Positions 1-5,147 of a stretch of DNA of 5,147 nucleotides are shown one piece after another. A model generated the notes under the pieces. It searched no databases. It was not told the DNA's origin and saw nothing but the letters and a program-made list of their open reading frames with translations. The position numbers and the translations under genes are program-made. This stretch comes from Candidatus Margulisiibacteriota bacterium (lineage in GTDB: Bacteria; Margulisbacteria; WOR-1; JAUWWO01), in NCBI GenBank assembly GCA_030616825.1, contig JAUWWO010000052.1, positions 1 to 5,147 on the forward strand. The letters run 5' to 3'. Numbering within the stretch: the stretch's first letter is position 1; every line of letters begins with the position of its first letter.

Positions 1-1044
1 CGCAAACCGATCATTGCAGTTACAGGGACCAATGGGAAAACGACAACGGCAATCCTCCTCGGCGAGATGCTTAAGCAAGGGGGGAAGCGAGTTGCCGTGG
101 TTGGGAATATTGGTTATCCTATTTCCTCTGTGGACGATTCAGAGTTGGACTTTATTGTTGCAGAGATTTCTAGTTATCAGTTAGAGGGAATTGAGCATTT
201 TAAACCTTGGATCAGCATGATACTCAACATCACGGAGGACCATCTGGAGCGCCACAAGATCATGGAGGAGTACATTGCCTTAAAGGGCAGAATATTCATG
301 AATCAGGGGGACGGGGATTACCTTGTATTCAACGCTGACGATCCATGTGTAGCTTCCCTTGTTCAATCCTCGAAAGCAAAACCTATTCCATTCAGCAGGT
401 CAGAGATATTCGATGAAGGATTTTATGTGGAATCAAATAAGTTGCTCTGCAGGCTTAACGGAAAGTCGATGAAGATTATTGAAAGGGATGAGATATTTAT
501 TAAAGGGGAACACAATCTGGAAAATGCCCTTGCTGCCTCTGCGGCTGCCGTGCTTACTGGCATAGATACAAAATCCATATCTTATGTCCTGAAAAACTTT
601 AAAGGGGTAGAACACAGGATGGAATACGTGGCCACGATATCAGGGGTTTCGTTTTACAATGATTCAAAAGGAACGAATCCGGACTCAACCGTTGTCGCTC
701 TGCGAGCTCTTGAGAGGGGTATTATTTTGATTGCAGGAGGGCATGACAAAGGAGGGGACCTGTCAAAGCTCATACATGAAGCAGAAAATCGAGTAAAGGC
801 ATTGGTCCTAATTGGTGAAGCCAGGGAAAGGTTTAAGAAAAATTTTTCAGAGTCCCATTTTGATTCCATTTATGAAGCAGTAACAATGGAGGGGGCGGTA
901 AGACTTGCGTATGAGCTTGGCTCTTCTGGTGATAAGGTCCTTCTCTCACCTACATGTGCGAGCTACGACATGTTTACTGATTTCGAGGAACGTGGCAGGG
1001 TTTTTAAAGATGCTGTTCATGCTTTAGGAAGGCAGCATAAGTAA
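1..1044 (+). CDS. murD: MurD, UDP-N-acetylmuramoyl-L-alanine--D-glutamate ligase (5' partial)
   Basis: Cytoplasmic ATP-dependent Mur ligase that adds D-glutamate to UDP-MurNAc-L-Ala. The reading frame is open from base 1, giving 347 visible codons. MurD is usually about 440-450 residues, so roughly 100 N-terminal residues (the UDP-substrate domain) lie outside the window. The ATG at 67 is internal, because the ATP P-loop GTNGKTTT lies upstream of it at fragment residues 9-16. Further motifs are EISSYQL (55-61), NITEDHLERH (76-85), the GEHNLENALAA region (169-179), GVEHRMEYV (202-210), NDSKGTNPDST (220-230), GGHDKGG (246-252) and SPTCASYDMF (316-325). The last group belongs to the C-terminal ligase domain and separates MurD from MurC, MurE and MurF. 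No disruption is seen. The TAA stop at 1042-1044 touches the ftsW ATG, and the two genes share a frame. The assignment is very secure. Confidence 0.97.
   Translation, partial: RKPIIAVTGTNGKTTTAILLGEMLKQGGKRVAVVGNIGYPISSVDDSELDFIVAEISSYQLEGIEHFKPWISMILNITEDHLERHKIMEEYIALKGRIFMNQGDGDYLVFNADDPCVASLVQSSKAKPIPFSRSEIFDEGFYVESNKLLCRLNGKSMKIIERDEIFIKGEHNLENALAASAAAVLTGIDTKSISYVLKNFKGVEHRMEYVATISGVSFYNDSKGTNPDSTVVALRALERGIILIAGGHDKGGDLSKLIHEAENRVKALVLIGEARERFKKNFSESHFDSIYEAVTMEGAVRLAYELGSSGDKVLLSPTCASYDMFTDFEERGRVFKDAVHALGRQHK
1026..1032 (+). promoter_or_regulatory. Probable ribosome binding site for ftsW
   Basis: AGGAAGG lies inside the last codons of murD, 12 nt before the ftsW ATG. The match to the anti-Shine-Dalgarno sequence is good but the spacing is longer than the usual 5-9 nt. 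Ribosomes finishing murD at the adjoining TAA could also restart directly on the ATG. This supports the start at 1045; the next in-frame ATG (codon 39) lies within the first membrane helix. Confidence 0.5.
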
Positions 1045-2229
1045 ATGAAGCTACCCAATTTGAAAATTCAAAAAAACCATGCTCGCCATGAAGGCGGGCT
1101 TGTCCCCCGAAGCTTCAGCGAAGGGGGGCATGATTATATCCTTTTATTTATTCTAATGGCACTGCTATCCATTGGCTTTATCATGGTTTTCAGCGCAAGC
1201 CCAACTCTAGGGCTGAGGTTCGGAGACAGTTTCTATTATCTCAGGAGACATATTATTTATCTCTTGGTTGGTTTTGTTGCACTGACCTTTGGACTCCGGA
1301 TCGACTATCGCTACCTCAAGAGATGGTCAACCCTGGCAGTTTTTGGGATTATTGTTCTTTTATTTGTGGTATTTATTCCGGGAGTGGGGAGATCCGTTGG
1401 GGGGGCTGTAAGGTGGATAGACATACCGTTCCTCTCTTTTCAGCCCTCTGAGATCGCCAAGATTGTTATTGTTTTGTTCCTGTCCTCTGTTTTTTCCTCC
1501 TGGCATGGGGGGAGAGGAACCCTTCCCAAAGTTTTGTTTATTGCTCTAATTCCGGTTTTAGTCATTGCATTCCTGGTTCTGAAACAACCGGATTTGGGAA
1601 CGACATTAGTAATTGTTGGTACAACCTTCATCATGCTTGCTATTGCGGGAATGGGACTTAAATTTCTTCTGGCCATAGGTGCAGGAGGCGGAGGTCTTCT
1701 TCTCATCTTGATTTTGACAAGTGCATACAGATTAAAAAGGATTATTGCTTTTTTAAATCCATGGAGGGCTCCATTTGATATCGGCTTTCATATAATACAA
1801 TCACTTCTGGCAATAGGCTCAGGGGGGCTATTTGGGTTAGGTCTTGGATGGAGCAAACAAAAATTTTTCTATCTGCCGCAGCACTATACGGATTTTATTT
1901 TTTCCATACTTTCGGAAGAACTTGGGTTCCTCGGCGCCTTTGGGGTTATAATCCTTTTTATCCTGTTTATAATAAGGGGGATAAGGATCGCCAGGTTTGC
2001 GGGGGACGAATTTGGGACACTTCTTGCCGGGGGAATAATATCCTGGATAGCACTTCAGGTAATAATAAATCTTTACGTGGTGACCGGGATGTTTCCTACA
2101 ACGGGGATACCGCTTCCGTTCATAAGTTTTGGAGGGACATCACTTATAGTAACACTTTATGCGGTTGGAATTCTCCTGAACATCTCAAAGACGGCCTCAA
2201 TGCCTAATGTGACAAATGAAAAAGCATAA
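1045..2229 (+). CDS. ftsW: FtsW, SEDS-family septal peptidoglycan glycosyltransferase
   Basis: Polytopic inner-membrane protein of 394 residues. FtsW polymerises lipid II into glycan strands at the septum, working with a class B PBP. Hydrophobic segments begin near residue 31 (YILLFILMALLSIGFIMVF) and recur to about residue 380, consistent with the ten-helix SEDS fold. Family motifs are GRSVGGAVRWI (115-125), QPSEIAKI (133-140), KQPDLGTT (180-187), YLPQHYTDFIFS (277-288, with D283 matching the conserved, probably catalytic aspartate), SEELGFLGAFG (290-300) and PTTGIPLPFISFGGTS (351-366). RodA is the alternative paralogue, but the position between murD and murG favours FtsW. The cytoplasmic N-terminal tail is unusual: residues 13-29 are encoded by a GC-rich double-hairpin element that looks inserted. 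A glycine run (GAGGGG, 212-217) lies in a hydrophobic segment. The 3' end overlaps murG by 14 nt. Confidence 0.96.
   Translation: MKLPNLKIQKNHARHEGGLVPRSFSEGGHDYILLFILMALLSIGFIMVFSASPTLGLRFGDSFYYLRRHIIYLLVGFVALTFGLRIDYRYLKRWSTLAVFGIIVLLFVVFIPGVGRSVGGAVRWIDIPFLSFQPSEIAKIVIVLFLSSVFSSWHGGRGTLPKVLFIALIPVLVIAFLVLKQPDLGTTLVIVGTTFIMLAIAGMGLKFLLAIGAGGGGLLLILILTSAYRLKRIIAFLNPWRAPFDIGFHIIQSLLAIGSGGLFGLGLGWSKQKFFYLPQHYTDFIFSILSEELGFLGAFGVIILFILFIIRGIRIARFAGDEFGTLLAGGIISWIALQVIINLYVVTGMFPTTGIPLPFISFGGTSLIVTLYAVGILLNISKTASMPNVTNEKA
1078..1132 (+). repeat. GC-rich double-hairpin palindromic element embedded in the ftsW coding sequence
   Basis: Two adjacent stems are visible. Hairpin 1 (1081-1099) pairs GCTCGCC with GGCGGGC, a 7-bp stem with one G-T wobble and a 5-nt loop. 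Hairpin 2 (1101-1130) pairs TGTCCCCC with GGGGGGCA, an 8-bp stem with one wobble and a 14-nt loop that holds the palindrome GAAGCTTC. CATGC (1078-1082) and GCATG (1128-1132) bracket the unit as inverted ends. CATG also recurs exactly 51 nt apart (1078 and 1129), as a short target duplication might. Bases 1081-1130 contain 34 G/C of 50, against 10 of 36 just before and 15 of 50 just after. The element is translated as ARHEGGLVPRSFSEGGH (residues 13-29) with the frame kept. It resembles translated palindromic elements such as those of Rickettsia in general design. Other copies cannot be tested from this window. Confidence 0.6.
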
Positions 2230-3448
2230 GACGATTAAAGCAGCAATAGTTGGCGGTGGAACAGGGGGACATATCTACCCAGGGATTGCTATTGCCGAAA
2301 GATTACACAAAGCTAACATCGAAAGCAAGATCCTTTTCATAGGTTCTGAGGAGGGATTGGAGGGGGAGATCATTCCCAGGGAGAGATATTCTCTAAAGCT
2401 TATAAAATCCAGAGGGATTTTGAGAAAACTTTCGTGGAGATCTTTTGTAGCACCTTTTATTGCTTTTAGGGGATTCTTTCAAGCTTTGAAGGTTTTAAGA
2501 GAATTCAGCCCGGATATCCTTATCTCCACAGGAGGATATGTTAGTTTTCCTGTTGTGCTTGCAGGTGCATATTTGCGAATACCTACGCTGCTTCATGAGC
2601 AGAATACCATTCCAGGTATTGCCAATCGAATCTGTCAGTTTTTTGCAAAAAAAGTCACGATTTCTTACGAGTGTACGTCTCGATACTTTTCACCAAGAAA
2701 AGTATCTCTTACAGGAAATCCAATAAGAGGCAAGATATTGCGGGCACTGAGAAGCGTGGCCAGACAAAAATTAAATTTGGATCAGAGAAGAAAAACCATT
2801 CTCGTCCTTGGCGGTAGCCAGGGTGCGCGCCGTATCAATGAGATCATAGCGCAAATGACCGATTATTTTATGGTCGAGGGGATTCAGATCATCCATGTTA
2901 CAGGAAAGAGAGATTACGACTGGGTACTTTCCCGAACCGAAAATAAGGTTTTAGATATCGAAGGGAGGATTCCGTCTTTACGCGGCAGGAGAAAGCATGT
3001 GACCATAAAGAGATATAAGTTGTATCATCCTATGCCTTACATGTACAATATCTGGGATGGTTTGGCTTCAGCGGATATGGTGCTTTCCAGAGCCGGTGGA
3101 ACGGCCATTGCGGAGATTACCTCTAGGGGATTGCCGTCGATAATTGTTCCCTTTCCTTATTCTGCAGAAGGGCATCAGAAGGAAAACGCCAGGGTCCTGG
3201 AGGATGTTGGAGCATCAATCGTTATAGATGATGATAAATTATCAGTCGAAGGGCTTAAACAGTTGATAAAATCGCTATTCAGCAACGGCACAAGGTTAGG
3301 TGATATGTCGGAGCGTAGCCGAAGCCTTTCCTATCCCAATGCTGCGGGGAGAATTGTGGAGATAATTTATGATATTTTACGGTTAACTACTGTAAAAAAG
3401 AAAGCAGGAAAAGCTGAGACCAGACCCTCAAGGAGGGCGACTACGTAA
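2216..3448 (+). CDS. murG: MurG, UDP-GlcNAc:lipid I N-acetylglucosaminyltransferase
   Basis: Peripheral inner-membrane GT28 enzyme of the GT-B fold. It transfers GlcNAc from UDP-GlcNAc to lipid I, making lipid II. The N-terminal acceptor domain shows GGGTGGHIYP (13-22), STGGYVSFP (104-112), HEQN (127-130) and TGNPIR (166-171). The C-terminal donor domain shows GGSQGA (199-204), SRAGGTAIAEI (291-301, with E300 in the position of the conserved sugar-nucleotide glutamate) and GHQKENA (319-325). The start is fixed by the glycine-rich loop beginning 12 residues after the Met; the in-frame ATG at 2207 is followed at once by a stop. No clear ribosome binding site precedes it, so translation probably depends on coupling to ftsW through the 14-nt overlap. 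At 410 residues it is longer than the usual 355-370. The extra length lies in an insertion around 236-268 and a basic C-terminal tail after about 390. All key motifs are intact. Confidence 0.96.
   Translation: MKKHKTIKAAIVGGGTGGHIYPGIAIAERLHKANIESKILFIGSEEGLEGEIIPRERYSLKLIKSRGILRKLSWRSFVAPFIAFRGFFQALKVLREFSPDILISTGGYVSFPVVLAGAYLRIPTLLHEQNTIPGIANRICQFFAKKVTISYECTSRYFSPRKVSLTGNPIRGKILRALRSVARQKLNLDQRRKTILVLGGSQGARRINEIIAQMTDYFMVEGIQIIHVTGKRDYDWVLSRTENKVLDIEGRIPSLRGRRKHVTIKRYKLYHPMPYMYNIWDGLASADMVLSRAGGTAIAEITSRGLPSIIVPFPYSAEGHQKENARVLEDVGASIVIDDDKLSVEGLKQLIKSLFSNGTRLGDMSERSRSLSYPNAAGRIVEIIYDILRLTTVKKKAGKAETRPSRRATT
3425..3437 (+). promoter_or_regulatory. murC ribosome binding site inside a small hairpin
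   Basis: AGGAGGG (3431-3437) is the strongest Shine-Dalgarno match in the window, 11 nt before the murC ATG. It overlaps the 3' arm of a potential hairpin, CCCTC (3425-3429), loop AAG, GAGGG (3433-3437), lying in the last codons of murG. The stem could hide the site until a ribosome translating murG melts it. The base pairing is visible; the coupling role is inferred. Confidence 0.5.
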
Positions 3449-4861
3449 ATGGATATAGGAAAAGCGAAAAACATTCATTTTGTGGGTATTGGCGGATGTG
3501 GAATGAGCGCCATAGCAAAGATCCTCTGGGAAATGGGAAAACATGTGCGGGGCTCCGACATCAAGGAATCTCCTAATACAATAAGGTTAAAGGACCTAGG
3601 GATAAAGGTATTTATTGGACACAATGGATCAAATGTTCGTGGGGCAGATTTGGTTGTGTTTTCGTCCGCCATACCCAGAGATAATATTGAACTGAAAGCC
3701 GCCAGATCTATGAGAATCCCCCTTGCCTCCAGAGCAGATGCCCTGTCTTGGATATTAGATCAGTTCCCATCGCGTATTACCATTGCGGGTACACATGGCA
3801 AAACAACAACGACTTCGATGATCTCAACCATGCTTTCTCGATGTGGACTGAGTCCCACATACCTTATTGGTGCCGAAGCGGACACCGTAGAGGGCAATGC
3901 AAAGCTTGGAAGTGGAAGCTTCGTTGTTGCAGAAGCGGATGAGAGTGATGGCTCTTTTCTTAAGCTTCATCCTACGATTTCCGTGATAACAAATATTGAG
4001 GCCGATCATATGGAACATTATCGGACTCTCGAAAATATAATCGATACATTTGCCAAGTATATTTCGGCTCTATCCGAGGGTGGATGTTTGATAATAAATT
4101 CCGATCATGCAAACAACCAAATTTTAATGGGTAAGTTATCCGGTGTTCCCAAATGTATACGCTTTGGATTGGGTGACGGAGCCGATCTTAGTGCAGCCAA
4201 CTTAAAATATGATAAGGGAAGTTCTAATTTCCAGGTTCATTGGAAAGGGAAACTATTAGGCGATGTTACGCTCTCTATTCCCGGGATGCAAAATGTAGCC
4301 AATGCTCTCTCTTGCATTGCTGTAGGGTTAGAGCTGGGGCTTTCCTTTGGCTCAATTCGCGATGGGTTGCGATATTTTCGCGGCGTTAAGAGGCGTTTCC
4401 AGAATGTTGGAGCGCTCAAAGGTATAATGGTCATAGATGATTATGCTCATCATCCTACTGAGATAGCTATGACACTGCGGGCAGCGAGGCTTGGATGGGG
4501 GGAGGGGAGAAGGATCATATGCGTTTTTCAGCCGCACAGGTATACACGCACGATGTACCTTTATAAAGAGTTCGGCGATGTTTTTAAGGACGCGGACATC
4601 GTGGTCGTAACAGAGATCTATTCTGCGGGAGAGGATCCCATTGAAGGGATCTCTGCCAAGCTCATAGCCCAAGCCGTTAGAGAGAAATCCAAAGTAGATG
4701 TTCACTATGTTCCTAAAAAGGAGAAGATCGCCAAGTTCCTGCTAGAGGTTGCAAAAGCTGGAGATATAATAATCACCGCTGGTGCAGGCGATATCTCTAC
4801 AGTTGGGAAGGAATTTCTCGCAAGGCTTAAGGAACGTGTATCCGGGATGGAGAAAAAATGA
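3449..4861 (+). CDS. murC: MurC, UDP-N-acetylmuramate--L-alanine ligase
   Basis: Cytoplasmic ATP-dependent ligase that adds L-alanine to UDP-MurNAc, the first peptide-stem step. It is complete at 470 residues, normal for the family. The N-terminal Rossmann-type domain has IHFVGIGGCGMSAIA (9-23) and RGSDIKES (34-41). The central ATPase domain has the P-loop GTHGKTTTT (114-122, K118), AEADESDGSFL (161-171) and NIEADHMEHY (182-191). The C-terminal domain has GVKRRFQ (312-318), DDYAHHPTEI (330-339), FQPHRYTRT (360-368), EIYSAGEDP (389-397) and AGAGDIS (444-450). VGIGGCGMS and DDYAHHP are typical of MurC and Mpl; the dcw context and start of the pathway favour MurC. The ATG follows the murG TAA with no gap and in the same frame, and a good ribosome binding site at 3431-3437 supports it. 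The stop overlaps the murB start as ATGA. Confidence 0.97.
   Translation: MDIGKAKNIHFVGIGGCGMSAIAKILWEMGKHVRGSDIKESPNTIRLKDLGIKVFIGHNGSNVRGADLVVFSSAIPRDNIELKAARSMRIPLASRADALSWILDQFPSRITIAGTHGKTTTTSMISTMLSRCGLSPTYLIGAEADTVEGNAKLGSGSFVVAEADESDGSFLKLHPTISVITNIEADHMEHYRTLENIIDTFAKYISALSEGGCLIINSDHANNQILMGKLSGVPKCIRFGLGDGADLSAANLKYDKGSSNFQVHWKGKLLGDVTLSIPGMQNVANALSCIAVGLELGLSFGSIRDGLRYFRGVKRRFQNVGALKGIMVIDDYAHHPTEIAMTLRAARLGWGEGRRIICVFQPHRYTRTMYLYKEFGDVFKDADIVVVTEIYSAGEDPIEGISAKLIAQAVREKSKVDVHYVPKKEKIAKFLLEVAKAGDIIITAGAGDISTVGKEFLARLKERVSGMEKK
4849..4852 (+). promoter_or_regulatory. Ribosome binding site for murB
   Basis: GGAG lies 5 nt before the ATG at 4858, within the final codons of murC. The spacing is close to optimal and supports the overlapping ATGA start for murB, giving stop-start coupling with murC. 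Confidence 0.55.
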
Positions 4862-5147
4862 ACAAGAGATTGGTGTGGCGGGAACTTTTAAAAGTTAAGG
4901 GATTAAAGACATATCGGGGAGTTTGCCTCCGTCACCACAGCACCTTTCGAATAGGAGGAGCTGCAGACTTCTTTGTAGTTACAAAGAACTCTAATGAACT
5001 TGCGGATGTCTTGGCTGTAGCTCATAAAAGAAAGCTAAAGTACATAATAATTGGAAATGGGTCTAACGTGCTTTTTTCGGATAAAGGATTTAAAGGCGTG
5101 GTCATAAAACTGGCAAATGGTTTGGGCAACATTGAGGTTAATGGCAG
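4858..5147 (+). CDS. murB: MurB, UDP-N-acetylenolpyruvoylglucosamine reductase (3' partial)
   Basis: FAD- and NADPH-dependent cytoplasmic enzyme that reduces UDP-GlcNAc-enolpyruvate to UDP-MurNAc, the substrate of MurC encoded just upstream. Ninety-six codons plus two bases are visible, about a third of a usual 300-residue MurB, so only the first part of the FAD-binding domain is present. Diagnostic stretches are LRHHSTFRIGGAADFFVV (24-41), equivalent to the family's NTFRIGG segment, and IIIGNGSNVLFSDKGFKGVV (63-82), equivalent to the GxGSN flavin-binding segment. The start ATG overlaps the murC TGA by 4 nt and has GGAG 5 nt upstream. The reading frame is open to the window edge with no disruption. 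The reductase active-site residues lie in the missing C-terminal part, so integrity of the full gene cannot be judged. Confidence 0.93.
   Translation, partial: MNKRLVWRELLKVKGLKTYRGVCLRHHSTFRIGGAADFFVVTKNSNELADVLAVAHKRKLKYIIIGNGSNVLFSDKGFKGVVIKLANGLGNIEVNG

Noticed and set aside
67..69. ATG at 67 as a possible murD start.
   Set aside because: The P-loop GTNGKTTT, essential for a Mur ligase, lies upstream in the same open frame, so the true start is outside the window.
1059..1099. Read on the minus strand, hairpin 1 is followed by ATGG and then seven T residues, like an intrinsic terminator.
   Set aside because: The T run is 4 nt away from the stem, there is no minus-strand gene to terminate, and the structure is better explained as part of the palindromic element beside an A-rich tail.
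1761..1774. Inverted repeat ATGGAG-GG-CTCCAT within ftsW.
   Set aside because: The 2-nt loop is too small for a stable hairpin, and the codons (PWRAPF) fit a normal FtsW loop; most likely chance.
1848..2207. A 119-codon + strand open frame inside ftsW.
   Set aside because: It lies wholly within ftsW in another frame; its translation has no recognisable domain, while ftsW carries SEDS motifs throughout this stretch.
3901..3968. Three AAGCTT sites close together in murC, one within GAAGCTTC as in the ftsW element.
   Set aside because: They lack the flanking stems of the ftsW element and fit coding for AKL, GSF and LKL in conserved MurC sequence; not a second copy.
4634..4651. Inverted repeat GATCCC-ATTGAA-GGGATC within murC.
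   Set aside because: It encodes the conserved GEDPIEGIS region of MurC, is short and isolated, and its base composition matches its surroundings.
4352..4705. A 117-codon minus-strand open frame opposite murC.
   Set aside because: It is antisense to conserved MurC motifs (DDYAHHP, FQPHRYTRT) and has no recognisable product or ribosome binding site.

Overview
This window is an internal slice of a bacterial division and cell-wall (dcw) gene cluster. All genes are on the + strand, in the order murD (5' end missing) - ftsW - murG - murC - murB (3' end missing). Every gene is identified from family motifs, and the order matches the classical murD-ftsW-murG-murC-murB block. The window is coding almost end to end. 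No RNA gene, CRISPR array, transposase, convincing promoter or sense-strand terminator was found, so transcription presumably enters upstream and continues downstream as one polycistronic message.

Layout: positions 1-1044 encode the C-terminal roughly three quarters of MurD. FtsW (1045-2229) starts directly after the murD stop. MurG (2216-3448) overlaps ftsW by 14 nt. MurC (3449-4861) starts directly after the murG stop. MurB begins at 4858 through an ATGA overlap and runs off the window at 5147.

Together the proteins make and use lipid II. MurB and MurC act early in the cytoplasm (UDP-MurNAc formation, then L-Ala addition). MurD adds D-Glu. MurG adds GlcNAc to lipid I at the inner membrane face. 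FtsW, a SEDS glycosyltransferase, polymerises lipid II at the septum.

The organism is a bacterium with a peptidoglycan wall and moderate GC content. The proteins do not fix a phylum. Their style would suit a deltaproteobacterial, Omnitrophota-like or other deep uncultured lineage, but this is a weak guess.

I see no undescribed multi-gene system here. The most interesting signal is a compact GC-rich double-hairpin element (about 1078-1132) that sits in frame within the cytoplasmic N-terminal tail of FtsW. It looks like an inserted palindromic repeat that is translated as part of the protein. Secondary points are two TAA-ATG junctions where neighbouring genes share a frame and are separated by one stop codon, a possible hairpin over the murC ribosome binding site, and an unusually long MurG.
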